This document shows positions 34,042 through 43,297 of a DNA stretch of 64,000 nucleotides, piece by piece (the stretch's first letter is position 1; every line of letters begins with the position of its first letter). The notes beneath the pieces were generated by a model, which saw only the letters and a list, made by a program, of their open reading frames with translations, was not told the origin of the DNA and ran no database searches. Position numbers and translations under genes: made by a program. The stretch is from Latilactobacillus fuchuensis DSM 14340 = JCM 11249 (GTDB lineage: Bacteria > Bacillota > Bacilli > Lactobacillales > Lactobacillaceae), in the NCBI RefSeq assembly GCF_000615805.1, contig NZ_BAMJ01000005.1:1-64000 (forward strand), in the 5' to 3' direction.

Positions 34042-34840
34042 TTATAAATTAACCAAAAAAGATTTTAACCAAATTAACCGTCGTAGTCTCTTTCTATTCC
34101 AATTAGGTTGGAACTACGAAAGAATGCAAAATACGAGTTATTTATATCTAATATTGCCACAATTACAAAAGATTTATGGTGATGATAAAGAAGGTTTGAA
34201 GAAGTCGATGAAGACTGAAACACAATTCTTCAATACCAGTAACTTCTTTAACACGATTATTACGGGTACCGATTTAGCCATTCAAGAAAAAGAAGGGGCT
34301 AAAGGATTAGAAACCGTTGCCGGTTTAAAAGTTGGTTTAATGGGTTCATTCGCCGCTATCGGGGATTCAATCTTTGCCGCTTTACTTCCAGCTATCTTCG
34401 GGGCAATTGCCGCTAATATGGCGACCGTTGGTAATCCTACTGGGGTCCTCTTATGGGTCGCTGTCAATATCGGGGTTATGTATTTCCGTTGGAGTCAATT
34501 GGGCTTTGCTTACAAAGAAGGGGCCAACTTAGTCACGAGAATGCAGAGTAAGTTATCCGCATTAACGGATGCTGCTACTTTATTAGGGGTCTTCATGGTT
34601 GGGGCGTTAGTTGCAACGATGATTAACATCAAAATCGGGACCGTCTTCCATTTAGGCGATTTAAGCGTTGTTTTACAAGACAAGCTTGATATGATCTTAC
34701 CTAAGTTAGTGCCTGCATGTATCGTTGGTTTAATCTACTGGATGTTAGGCAAGAAGAACATGACCGCAACACGGGCAATCTTCATCGTCTTATTCGTTTC
34801 AATCGCACTTTCAGCAGTAGGCTTTATTGTTAAAGGTTAA
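34028..34840 (+). CDS. PTS mannose/sorbose-family EIID
   Basis: 270 residues. A cytosolic N-terminal part (KDFNQINRRSLFLFQLGWNYERMQNTSYLYLILPQL) is followed by TETQFFNTSNFFNTIITGTDLAIQEKEG, GLKVGLMGSFAAIGDSIFAALLPAIFGAIAA and a C-terminal membrane anchor; all are hallmarks of AgaD/ManZ. ATG 34028 is preferred with GGGAG upstream; the upstream in-frame ATG 34007 lies inside EIIC. Partner of the preceding EIIC. Confidence 0.92.
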   Translation: MTNSNYKLTKKDFNQINRRSLFLFQLGWNYERMQNTSYLYLILPQLQKIYGDDKEGLKKSMKTETQFFNTSNFFNTIITGTDLAIQEKEGAKGLETVAGLKVGLMGSFAAIGDSIFAALLPAIFGAIAANMATVGNPTGVLLWVAVNIGVMYFRWSQLGFAYKEGANLVTRMQSKLSALTDAATLLGVFMVGALVATMINIKIGTVFHLGDLSVVLQDKLDMILPKLVPACIVGLIYWMLGKKNMTATRAIFIVLFVSIALSAVGFIVKG

Positions 34841-34846
34841 TCAATC

Positions 34847-34895
34847 AACGAAGGCCTCTCACTACAAAGTATTATTGTAGCGGGGGGGCTTTCCG
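34847..34895 (+). other. Hairpin between EIID and EIIA
   Basis: GAAGGCCTCTCACTACAA / TTGTAGCGGGGGGGCTTTC pair imperfectly around AGTATTA, with only a weak T-run after. Likely partial attenuator or mRNA-stability element inside the operon. Confidence 0.5.
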
Positions 34896-34930
34896 TATTA
34901 AAAATTAAAATAATGAATGAGGTATTGATA

Positions 34931-35320
34931 ATGAGTAAATTAGTATTAACAAGTCATGGTCGTTTTTGTGAAGAATTAAAGAAGAGTGTGGAATTGATTT
35001 TCGGTGAACAACCAGAAATTTATACGTTACCTTTATTACCTGAAGAAGGCGAAGCGGATTACATTAAGAAGTTTGAAGCGATTAAAGCTGAAACTAATGG
35101 TGAAAAATTGATTGTCCTAGCCGATTTAATGGGCGGGACGCCAGCTAACCAAATTTCTAAATATGTTATGAAGGGCGAAGATATTGATTTATATACAGGG
35201 ATGAATATGCCAATGTGTATCAGTTATTTAAACGCTCAAATGACAGGTCAACCCTTGAATTTAATCAATGATGCAACTGCTGGGGTCAAACTATTGAATG
35301 ACATGCTCCCTAAGCAATAA
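34931..35320 (+). CDS. PTS mannose/sorbose-family EIIA
   Basis: A 129-residue phosphocarrier accepting phosphate from HPr. Phosphorylated His9 lies in LVLTSHGRF, and the domain continues with LIVLADLMGGTPANQISKYVM. ATG 34931 (MSKLVLTSHG) is the natural domain start, with GAGG about ten bases upstream; 34913 is possible. Completes the EIIB-C-D-A set. A hairpin in the gap before it (about 34850-34892) may reduce downstream transcription. Confidence 0.9.
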   Translation: MSKLVLTSHGRFCEELKKSVELIFGEQPEIYTLPLLPEEGEADYIKKFEAIKAETNGEKLIVLADLMGGTPANQISKYVMKGEDIDLYTGMNMPMCISYLNAQMTGQPLNLINDATAGVKLLNDMLPKQ

Positions 35321-35345
35321 CAACTAACGAAGAGTGAGGTTTGAC

Positions 35346-37151
35346 ATGGCAAAGTTTGAGATTGAGAGAGAGTTTAAATTAGACGGACAGCCGTTCAAAA
35401 TTATTTCCGGATCAATTCATTATTTCCGGGTGTTGCCTGAATATTGGGAACATTCATTGCGCAATCTGAAGGCGATGGGTTGTAACACGGTAGAAACCTA
35501 TATTCCTTGGAATATTTATGAACCCGTTGAGAATCAGTGGGATTTTAACGCCACTAACGATTTTGAACATTTCATTGAAATTGCACAATCATTAGACTTG
35601 TACGTGATTGTTCGGCCGTCACCATTTATCTGTGCTGAATGGGAATTTGGTGGGCTGCCAGGCTGGCTATTGAAGTATCCTGGAATGAACTATCGAACGA
35701 GCGACCCGTTATTTATCGAAAAGGTCCAACATTTCTACCAAGCAATCTTACCCCGGTTAAGCCGTTTTCAAATCACTGAAGGTGGCAACATCTTGATGAT
35801 GCAAGTCGAAAACGAATACGGGTCATACGGTAATGATAAAACGTATCTACGGACACTGGTCAAACTGATTCGTGATGCTGGGATTACCGTCCCATTATTC
35901 ACGTCAGATGGCAGTTGGGATGACACGTTAGAGGCCGGCAGTTTGGTTGAAGATGGGATTTTAGCTACCGGTAATTTTGGTTCAAAACCGGATTGGAATT
36001 TTGATCAAATGCAAACGTTCTTTGATCAAAAAGGGGTTCAAATGCCATTAATGTGTATGGAATTCTGGGATGGCTGGTTTAACCGCTACAATGAACCGAT
36101 TATTCGCCGCGATCCGGTGGAATTTGCCGAAACACTGCGCGCAATGGTTAGTCGCGGGTCGGTAAACTTCTACATGTTCCATGGTGGCACTAATTTCGGC
36201 TTCATGAATGGCTGTTCCACGCGGGGCTTGAAACGGTTACCACAGGTGACGTCGTATGATTACGATGCCTTGTTGACTGAATGTGGTGATCCGACACCTA
36301 AATATTATCTCGCGCAAGCGATTTTAGCCGATTATAATGAGACGGCGTTGCCAACCACACTACCCAAGACGAGTGGTCAATTGCATAAGGTTTGTGAACA
36401 AACTTTATTTGATAGTCTCGCTCAGATTAGCCAAGTGCAAAAAACGCAACAACCACAAACGATGGAAACCTTTAATCAATTCTACGGGTACATTTTGTAC
36501 CGGACGCAGGTCAAATCAACTCAGAAACAGCAAAAAGCGTTGTTGGTAGAAGCGCATGACCGGGCCCAAGTTTTTGTTAACGGGGTTTTAGTCAAGACGC
36601 TCTATCAAGAAAGCTTGGAAGCTGAATTTACACTCGATCTTGAAGCGGGCATCAATCAGATTGATGTGCTCATTGAAAATATGGGCCGGGTCAATTATGG
36701 GAGTCGTTTACAAAGCGGTGCTCAGAGAAAAGGTCTGGGTCGCGGATTAATTATTGATTTACATTTTGAATCAGAATGGGAAATCTATTCGCTACCGTTG
36801 GATAATTTGCAGGCACTTGATTTTAAACAAACGCCACAGTCAGCTGATAATCCAGTTAGATTTGGACAGTATACGCTTGATTTAGAGGGCGTCGGTGACA
36901 CGTTCATCGATATTCGCTCATTGGGTAAAGGTAATATCTTTGTCAACGGCTTTAATCTCGGCCGGTATTGGCATCAAGGCCCGATTGGTTATCTGTATTT
37001 ACCAGCACCATTATTAAAAGCAACCGATAATCAGATTGTGATTTTTGAAACTGAACAAGCGTTACCAGACCAAATTTCGTTACTATCAGAACCGGTGTAT
37101 ATCGAAACTGATAATCAAGATAACTATAAAAAGGCGACAGCGCCGATTTAA
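35346..37151 (+). CDS. bgaC: GH35 beta-galactosidase (BgaC/GnbG-like, intracellular)
   Basis: 601 residues, glycoside hydrolase family 35. Catalytic acid/base Glu157 (MMQVENEYGSYG) and nucleophile Glu239 (MCMEFWDGWFNRY). TIM barrel first, then beta-sandwich domains (jelly roll near 440-590 with NIFVNGFNLGRYWHQGPIGYLYLP). No signal peptide or anchor, so it is cytoplasmic, unlike pneumococcal BgaC. It probably cleaves phosphorylated Gal-beta-1,3-GlcNAc/GalNAc brought in by the PTS, as reported for L. casei GnbG. ATG 35346 has GTGAGG upstream. Whether it prefers phosphorylated or free disaccharide is unknown. Confidence 0.9.
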   Translation: MAKFEIEREFKLDGQPFKIISGSIHYFRVLPEYWEHSLRNLKAMGCNTVETYIPWNIYEPVENQWDFNATNDFEHFIEIAQSLDLYVIVRPSPFICAEWEFGGLPGWLLKYPGMNYRTSDPLFIEKVQHFYQAILPRLSRFQITEGGNILMMQVENEYGSYGNDKTYLRTLVKLIRDAGITVPLFTSDGSWDDTLEAGSLVEDGILATGNFGSKPDWNFDQMQTFFDQKGVQMPLMCMEFWDGWFNRYNEPIIRRDPVEFAETLRAMVSRGSVNFYMFHGGTNFGFMNGCSTRGLKRLPQVTSYDYDALLTECGDPTPKYYLAQAILADYNETALPTTLPKTSGQLHKVCEQTLFDSLAQISQVQKTQQPQTMETFNQFYGYILYRTQVKSTQKQQKALLVEAHDRAQVFVNGVLVKTLYQESLEAEFTLDLEAGINQIDVLIENMGRVNYGSRLQSGAQRKGLGRGLIIDLHFESEWEIYSLPLDNLQALDFKQTPQSADNPVRFGQYTLDLEGVGDTFIDIRSLGKGNIFVNGFNLGRYWHQGPIGYLYLPAPLLKATDNQIVIFETEQALPDQISLLSEPVYIETDNQDNYKKATAPI

Positions 37152-37168
37152 TCTAATGGGGTGAAAAG

Positions 37169-37963
37169 ATGGTTCCTAAATTATTAGCAATTGATTTAGA
37201 TGGCACGACCTTGAATTCTCAAGGGACAATTTCTGAAAAAAATAAAACCTATTTACGTAAAATTACCGAAACGGGTGCGCAATTAGTGATTGCAACTGGC
37301 CGTAGTGTCTATTCAGCCAGTGATTTTTTAGAAACAATTGGCGTTCAATCAGCGTACATCGTGCCGTTGAATGGTTCGGCTGTTTTTAAATGGCAAAATC
37401 CAGAACCGTTAATGGTCACCGAAATGCCCACTGGATTGGTGCATGAGATTGTTGCCAATGGTGATTCAGATCAGGTTAATATTTATTTCAGTACGATTAA
37501 GAATTCTTACGTCCTCATTCGAGATGAATCTTTAATGAGTCTATTTATCAAGAGTTTGGAATTGAATTACATTCATGATCTCTCCGAAATGGGGTCGGAT
37601 ATCGATCACATTTCTAAGATGTTGTATTGTACTAAAAATCCGGCCATCTTAACGCAATTAATTGAACAAACTGAGGCGTTAGCAGTTGAAGCGGTCAAAC
37701 CAGATGATATGTGTTTAGAATTGACCGTTGAGAATACCAGTAAAGCAGATGGGTTACGTTATTTAGGTGAACAACTCGGGATTCAAGCGAGTGAAATGGC
37801 GGCCGTTGGCGATAGCGAAAATGATTTTGAAATGTTGAAATATGTCGGTAACGGGATTGTGATGGCTAACGGGATGCCCCATATCAAAGCTATCGCGGAT
37901 TATGTGACGTTGAGTAACGATGAAGACGGTTTAGCGCACGCAATTGCGCATCTTTTAAAATAA
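37169..37963 (+). CDS. Cof-type HAD-IIB sugar phosphatase
   Basis: 264 residues. Motif I LLAIDLDGTTLNS with nucleophile Asp8 and acid Asp10; motif II IATGRS; motif III Lys in the TSKADGLRYL stretch; motif IV GDSENDFEML. The C2B cap lies about 85-185. Members dephosphorylate sugar phosphates; here it may remove excess phosphorylated intermediates of the cluster. Last gene before the regulator; AATGGGGTG precedes the ATG. Confidence 0.9.
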   Translation: MVPKLLAIDLDGTTLNSQGTISEKNKTYLRKITETGAQLVIATGRSVYSASDFLETIGVQSAYIVPLNGSAVFKWQNPEPLMVTEMPTGLVHEIVANGDSDQVNIYFSTIKNSYVLIRDESLMSLFIKSLELNYIHDLSEMGSDIDHISKMLYCTKNPAILTQLIEQTEALAVEAVKPDDMCLELTVENTSKADGLRYLGEQLGIQASEMAAVGDSENDFEMLKYVGNGIVMANGMPHIKAIADYVTLSNDEDGLAHAIAHLLK

Positions 37964-37977
37964 GTCATTTACCATCA

Positions 37978-37989
37978 TGGTATCTACCA
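37978..37989. promoter_or_regulatory. NagR-type operator 3
   Basis: TGGTATCTACCA, a TGGT-N4-ACCA inverted repeat in the gap upstream of the GntR gene. Confidence 0.6.
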
Positions 37990-38062
37990 ATTTTGCTATA
38001 CTCCTTAAAATGTGACCGATTTAAATTGACTTTAACGCTAATATGGTTTAAATTAGGAGTTG

Positions 38063-38074
38063 TGGTTGATACCA
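38063..38074. promoter_or_regulatory. NagR-type operator 4
   Basis: TGGTTGATACCA, a TGGT-N4-ACCA inverted repeat directly before the ribosome site of the GntR gene, so autorepression is likely. Confidence 0.62.
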
Positions 38075-38094
38075 GTTTAAAGGAGGCATTTTAA

Positions 38095-38820
38095 TTGAAC
38101 GCAGCAAATGATGGTCGACCATTGTATAACCAATTAGTCGATATTTTAAAAGTTAAAATTGAAAATGAAATGCAAGTCAATGATCGGTTGCCTTCCGAAC
38201 GGGAGTTATCCAGCCAATACGACTTGAGCCGAACGACGGTCAGAATTGCTTTGAACGAATTAGAGTTGATGGGTTATGTCCATCGGCAACACGGTAAGGG
38301 GACTTTCGTATCAAACGTGGTCAAGGGCCAAACAGATCTGGGTGGGACGTATAGTTTTACCGAACAGATGAAGTCACTTGGCAAAGTACCCGAAACTAAA
38401 ATTCTAAGTTTTAAAACAATGAAGGCCAACCAATTTGTTGCTGAAGGTTTAGGAATCGATGTCGACACCGAAATCATTAAAATTAAACGATTACGGTTAG
38501 CTGACGATGAACCGATGATGTTGGAACGGACTTATCTACCATTGAGTAAGTTTCCAACGTTAGACGCCGAAGCGCTCCAAAAAGCACCGATGTACGATGT
38601 CTTTAGGAAAGATTACAATCAGGTGGTTAAAGTGGCTGATGAAGTTTTGTCAGTCGGGATTATGACGGCGAATGATGCACGTCTACTGAGCTTCTATGAA
38701 GGCGCACCGGTCTTGAAATTAAAACGAACCACTTATAATAATAAAAATGAAATTATTGAATATACACTCAGTGTTGCCAGAGGCGATAAGTTTACCTATC
38801 ATCTACGTCACCAACGCTAA
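38095..38820 (+). CDS. NagR/GnbR-like GntR family repressor (UTRA domain)
   Basis: 241 residues. GntR winged helix (about 1-75: DRLPSERELSSQYDLSRTTVRIALNELELMGYVHRQHGKGTFVS) and UTRA domain (about 95-235: DTEIIKIKRLRLADDEPMMLERTYL). Begins with TTG eight bases after AAAGGAGG. NagR-type proteins bind TGGT-N4-ACCA and release DNA on amino-sugar phosphates. Four such sites lie before the PTS genes and before this gene. Likely controls uptake and breakdown together; effector inferred. Confidence 0.9.
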   Translation: MNAANDGRPLYNQLVDILKVKIENEMQVNDRLPSERELSSQYDLSRTTVRIALNELELMGYVHRQHGKGTFVSNVVKGQTDLGGTYSFTEQMKSLGKVPETKILSFKTMKANQFVAEGLGIDVDTEIIKIKRLRLADDEPMMLERTYLPLSKFPTLDAEALQKAPMYDVFRKDYNQVVKVADEVLSVGIMTANDARLLSFYEGAPVLKLKRTTYNNKNEIIEYTLSVARGDKFTYHLRHQR

Positions 38821-38845
38821 TTCAATTGAGAAGGGGAAATATAAG

Positions 38846-40015
38846 ATGTTTGACAAAAATGAAACCGCATTAACTGAAATGGGCGCTAGCATTACAACCC
38901 GTGAAATTAAACAACAACCTGAATTATGGCAAGAAGCATTAGCTAACTTTAAAAATCAAGAAGCTGAAATTAAGACTTTCTTGGATCAAATTAAACCTAA
39001 AACGGCTGATAAGATTCGTGTGATTTTTACCGGCGCCGGGACATCGGCTTACGTTGGCGATACGATCGTCCCTTATTTAAACCAATCAGGGGATGCAAGT
39101 CGTTACCAATTTGAAAGTATTCCAACAACGGATATTGTCTCCGCACCATACGACTTCTTAAAACCTGAAGTGACCACTATTTTGGTATCGTTTGCACGTA
39201 GTGGGAATAGTCCTGAAAGCGTTGCAACGGTCGAAATTGCGAAACAAGTGGTTCAAGATTTATATGAAATGACGATTACGTGTGCACCTGATGGCAAACT
39301 TGCAATCGCTGCTAAAGAAGACGACCGTAATTTATTACTCATGATGCCAGCTTTGGCTAATGATCAAGGTTTCGCGATGACTGGTTCATACAGCTGCATG
39401 TCATTAACGGCCATGTTAGTCTTTGATACAACTGATACGGCTAAAAAAGCCGGCTTTGTTGATAAAATCGTTGCCATGGGCCATGAAGTAATTGCTCGTG
39501 AAGCCGAAATTCAAGCAGTAATTGATTTAGATTTCGACCGGATTGTCTATCTTGGTTCAGGCAGCCTATCAGGATTAACGCGTGAGGCACAATTAAAGGT
39601 CTTGGAATTAACGGCTGGTAAATTGACGACCATGTTTGATTCATCAATGGGCTTCCGGCATGGTCCTAAATCATTTGTTAATGACAAAACACTGGTTTTC
39701 GTCTTTGTTAATAACCAACCTTACACGCGTCAATACGACGTTGACATTCTAGAAGAAATTCACGGCGACCAAATCGCAGCTAAAACATTAGCCGTTGGTG
39801 TGCCAGGCGAATTGAACTTCTCAGGGGATCGCTTCGATTTTGAAAATGGTTGTCGTCATCTGCCTGAAGGCTATTTAGCCCTCGCCGACGTCATGTTTGC
39901 GCAAACCGTTTCATTATTGAGTTCAATCAAAGTGGGCAATACACCAGATACCCCATCACCAAGCGGAACTGTTAACCGCGTGGTTAAAGGTGTTACGCTT
40001 CACGAATACAAATAA
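38846..40015 (+). CDS. agaS: AgaS: galactosamine-6-phosphate deaminase/isomerase (SIS family)
   Basis: 389 residues with two SIS domains (IRVIFTGAGTSAYVGDTIVPYL near 55-76; RIVYLGSGSLSGLTREAQLKVLELTAG near 233-259; ETAG-type and MGFRHGPKSFV sugar-phosphate loops). AgaS converts D-galactosamine-6-phosphate to tagatose-6-phosphate plus ammonia. ATG 38846 follows AAGGGG; the longer frame overlaps gntR and is rejected. Links NagA to LacC/LacD, so no LacAB isomerase is needed for the GalNAc route. Confidence 0.92.
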   Translation: MFDKNETALTEMGASITTREIKQQPELWQEALANFKNQEAEIKTFLDQIKPKTADKIRVIFTGAGTSAYVGDTIVPYLNQSGDASRYQFESIPTTDIVSAPYDFLKPEVTTILVSFARSGNSPESVATVEIAKQVVQDLYEMTITCAPDGKLAIAAKEDDRNLLLMMPALANDQGFAMTGSYSCMSLTAMLVFDTTDTAKKAGFVDKIVAMGHEVIAREAEIQAVIDLDFDRIVYLGSGSLSGLTREAQLKVLELTAGKLTTMFDSSMGFRHGPKSFVNDKTLVFVFVNNQPYTRQYDVDILEEIHGDQIAAKTLAVGVPGELNFSGDRFDFENGCRHLPEGYLALADVMFAQTVSLLSSIKVGNTPDTPSPSGTVNRVVKGVTLHEYK

Positions 40016-40050
40016 TTAAAATTAAATACAATAAACTTGGAGGCTTTAAA

Positions 40051-41195
40051 TTGGCAACATATTATATTCATGCAGATAAATTCTTTTTAAAGAATAGCGT
40101 TGAAAACGGTGGCTACTTAGCAATCGTTGATGGTAAATTTGGTGAGTATCAAACAGAAAAGCCAGTTGGTGAGATTAAAGATTACAGTGGAAAATGGATT
40201 GCACCCGGACTTGTTGATACCCATATTCACGGGTTGAAAGGCCACGATGTGATGGACAATGATTTTGACGGTGTCAAAGCCATGTCAGAAGGCTTGTTAG
40301 AATGTGGTGTCACGTCATTCTTACCAACCACTTTAACGGCCGCACCCGAAACTTTGAATGAAGTCATTGAAGCAATCGGTGACCATCACGATGAAGTGAC
40401 CGGCGCTAAGATTCAAGGGGTATTCTTCGAAGGCCCATTCTTTACAGAAGAACATAAGGGTGCTCAAAATCCTAAGTATTTCTCTGATCCAAGTTTAGAG
40501 ATTTTTAACCATTGGCAAGAATTAGCCATGGGATTATTAAGAAAATTGCAATTGCACCTGAACGGCATGGTGCCAAAGAATTTACAGCCGCCTTGAAGCA
40601 ACAAGGTGTTAAAGTCGCCTTAGCCCATAGTAGTGCGACTTATGAAGAAGCAAAGGCCGTTGTTGAAGCCGGCGCCTCAATCTTTGTTCACACATACAAT
40701 GGGATGAGTCCTTTAAATCATCGTGAACCCGGCATGGTCGGTGCAGCGATGACCCTTAAAGATGTTTTTGCAGAATTAATTTGTGATGGTCATCATGTTC
40801 ATCCACAAGCAGCACAAGCGTTGATTAGCGTTCGTGGTGCTGACCAAACCGCTTTAATTACCGATTGTATGCGTGCTGGTGCGATGCCAGAAGGACCATC
40901 AATGTTAGGCGAATTTCCAGTCATCGTTAAAGATGGCGCTGCTCGCCTAGAATCGGGTAGTTTAGCCGGCAGTGTCTTGATGTTGAAACAAGCCGTTAAA
41001 CACGTGGTTGATTGGAATATCGCTACACCTGCAGAAGCCATCAAAATGGCGAGTCAAGTGCCTGCGCAAAGTGTTGATATCGATAATCAATGTGGGAGCA
41101 TTACACCAACTCACGATGCCGATTTTATCGTCTTTGATCATGATTTAAATCTCGAAGAAACTTACCTAGATGGCGTTTCTCGTTATCAAAAATAA
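40051..41195 (+). pseudogene. nagA: N-acetylglucosamine/galactosamine-6-phosphate deacetylase, one-base frameshift
   Basis: Removes acetate from GlcNAc-6-P or GalNAc-6-P. The first part has the metal motif GLVDTHIHGLKGHDVMD (about 54-70) and FEGPFF. The second part has ALAHSSATYEEAKA, FVHTYNGMSPLNHREPG, ELICDGHHVHP and the catalytic ALITDCMRAG. The frame breaks at about 40528 (GCCATGGG); one extra A gives ELANGIIKKIAIAPE and 381 residues, a normal length. Starts with TTG behind TGGAGG. In this cluster GalNAc-6-P is the likely substrate. If real, the break would block the amino-sugar route; a base-calling error is equally possible. Confidence 0.9.
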
Positions 41196-41219
41196 TTATA
41201 AAAAAGGGAGATTTACAAT

Positions 41220-42206
41220 ATGCTAAAACTAACACCTGCTAAAAAAGAAGCCTTGAAACGATTATCAACAAAGGACGGCGTGATCAGTGCCTTAGCAATT
41301 GACCAACGTGGTTCATTGAAGAAAATGATTGCCAGTGATGTTAAAGGCGATCCAGAAGAAGAAATTGTCAACTTCAAAGTAACCGTTTCTGAAGAATTAA
41401 CCAAATATGCGTCATCAATCCTATTGGATCCAGAATATGGTTTACCAGCAGCAGCTGCTCGTGATAAGGACGCCGGTTTATTATTAGCTTATGAAAAGAC
41501 GGGTTATGACGCAACAACACCTGGTCGTTTACCTGACGTTTTGGAAGACTGGTCAGTTCGTCGCTTAAAGGAAAAGGGTGCCGATGCCGTTAAATTCTTA
41601 CTTTATTATGATATTGATGAAGATGTCCATATCAACCATTTGAAACATGTCTTCATCGAACGTCTAGGTAGCGAATGTGTTGCCGAAGATATTCCATTCT
41701 TCTTAGAATTAGTTTCTTATGACGCTAAGAATGCCGATGCCAACAGCGCTGAATACGCTAAGGTTAAACCACATAAAGTCATCGATATGATGAAAGAATT
41801 CTCAAAGGAACAATACCATGTTGATGTTTTAAAGATGGAAGTCCCTGTTAACATGAAATATGTAGAAGGCTTTGCTGATGGCGAAGTGGTTTACACGAAG
41901 GCTGAAGCCGCTGCTTACTTCAAGACACAATCAGAAGCAACTGACTTACCATTTATCTTCTTAAGTGCTGGTGTGACTGCTGAATTATTCCAACAAACTT
42001 TAGTATTTGCTAAAGAAGCTGGTTCAACCTTTAACGGTGTATTATGTGGCCGTGCCACTTGGAAGAACGGTGTTAAACCATTCGCAGCTGAAGGTGACAA
42101 AGCTGGTCGTCAATGGTTACAAACACAAGGCAAGAGCAATATCGATGCTTTAAACGAAGTCTTGTATAAAACTGCAACACCTTGGTACAGCAAAGTTACT
42201 GACTAA
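41220..42206 (+). CDS. lacD: Tagatose-1,6-bisphosphate aldolase
   Basis: 328 residues, class I aldolase LacD. Splits tagatose-1,6-bisphosphate into DHAP and glyceraldehyde-3-phosphate. Family marks: [17 protein letters not shown] near 20-36, [12 protein letters not shown] near 64-75, and [17 protein letters not shown] with the Schiff-base Lys near residue 205. AAAAAGGGAG upstream. Follows nagA by 24 bases; a strong terminator lies between it and lacC. Confidence 0.95.
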   Translation: MLKLTPAKKEALKRLSTKDGVISALAIDQRGSLKKMIASDVKGDPEEEIVNFKVTVSEELTKYASSILLDPEYGLPAAAARDKDAGLLLAYEKTGYDATTPGRLPDVLEDWSVRRLKEKGADAVKFLLYYDIDEDVHINHLKHVFIERLGSECVAEDIPFFLELVSYDAKNADANSAEYAKVKPHKVIDMMKEFSKEQYHVDVLKMEVPVNMKYVEGFADGEVVYTKAEAAAYFKTQSEATDLPFIFLSAGVTAELFQQTLVFAKEAGSTFNGVLCGRATWKNGVKPFAAEGDKAGRQWLQTQGKSNIDALNEVLYKTATPWYSKVTD

Positions 42207-42217
42207 TTAAAAAAATT

Positions 42218-42253
42218 AAAAAGGGCCAACTTTACGGAGTTTGGCCCTTTTTT
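42218..42253 (+). terminator. Terminator between lacD and lacC
   Basis: AAAAGGGCCAA / TTGGCCCTTTTTT hairpin starting 12 bases after the lacD stop. Transcription of lacC needs read-through or its own promoter. Confidence 0.85.
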
Positions 42254-42273
42254 AAATGAAGGAGCGTATCATT

Positions 42274-43212
42274 ATGATTTTAACGGTCACTTTAAATCCA
42301 GCTGTCGATATTTCATATCCACTGCAAACGCTAGTGATTGATGATGTAAATCGGGTTAGCGACGTGAGTAAAACAGCGGGTGGTAAAGGATTAAACGTTT
42401 CAAGAGTGTTGCATTTAATGCAACAACCCCTATTAGCAACGGGCATCGTCGGCGGCCACATTGGCAATTTTATTAAGCAAAAATTGGACGATGATCAAAT
42501 TCAACATGAATTTTTTGAAATTCAACAAGAATCACGCAATGCGATTGCCATCTTACATGATGATGGTTGCCAAACCGAAATTCTAGAAGCGGGGCCAACA
42601 ATTTCAGCGGATGATGCACAAGCTTTTATGCAATTTTACGGCCAATTATTAACCAAAGTCAGTACGGTTACCTTGTCGGGGAGCTTACCTAAAGGATTAG
42701 GGGCTGATTATTACGCTAAGATGGTTGAAATGGCCGGCAATGCGGGCGTTAAAGCGATTTTAGATACGTCAGGGGCTTCGTTGTTAGCAAGTTTAAAAGC
42801 GACCGTCAAACCAACGTTAATTAAACCGAACGAAACTGAAATTGCGCAGTTACTAGATCAACCGATCGATGTGACTGATATTGACGGTTTGAAAACTGCG
42901 TTACAAGCACCAATCTTTGCCGGTGTTGAATGGATTGTGGTTTCAATGGGCGCCGCTGGGGCTTTTGCGAAACACAATGACCATTTCTACCGTGTGTCGA
43001 TTCCTAAGATTCACGTTGAAAATCCGGTTGGTTCGGGGGATTCAACGTTAGCCGGCTTGGCGATGGCGATTGATACTAATGAATCGGATGAAGTGATTCT
43101 CAAAACGGGGATGACGACTGGCATGTTAAACACCATGGAGAAGCAAACCGGCTTTGTTAATCCTGAATTATTTAAGCCTTATTTTGCTAAAGTCACGTTT
43201 AAAGAAGTTTAA
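42274..43212 (+). CDS. lacC: Tagatose-6-phosphate kinase (PfkB family)
   Basis: 312 residues. PfkB kinase: TLNPAVDISYPL at the N-terminus, TAGGKGLNVSRVLHLM (about 34-49), and the C-terminal signature NPVGSGDSTLAGLAMAI with catalytic Asp (about 254). Phosphorylates tagatose-6-phosphate made by AgaS, feeding LacD. ATG 42274 with AAGGAGC upstream; ATG 42256 is inside the terminator tail. 1-phosphofructokinase is the alternative, but the neighbours favour LacC. Confidence 0.88.
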   Translation: MILTVTLNPAVDISYPLQTLVIDDVNRVSDVSKTAGGKGLNVSRVLHLMQQPLLATGIVGGHIGNFIKQKLDDDQIQHEFFEIQQESRNAIAILHDDGCQTEILEAGPTISADDAQAFMQFYGQLLTKVSTVTLSGSLPKGLGADYYAKMVEMAGNAGVKAILDTSGASLLASLKATVKPTLIKPNETEIAQLLDQPIDVTDIDGLKTALQAPIFAGVEWIVVSMGAAGAFAKHNDHFYRVSIPKIHVENPVGSGDSTLAGLAMAIDTNESDEVILKTGMTTGMLNTMEKQTGFVNPELFKPYFAKVTFKEV

Positions 43213-43242
43213 ATTAAATACTCGGTTAGTAATCGAGAATCA

Positions 43243-43284
43243 AAAAATGACAACAGCCAATTAATTCTGGCTGTTGTCATTTTT
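43243..43284. terminator. Bidirectional terminator between lacC and pepC
   Basis: Perfect 17-bp stem AAAAATGACAACAGCCA (43243-43259) and its complement (43268-43284), between convergent genes. Confidence 0.9.
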
Positions 43285-43297
43285 AATTCATTTAGAA

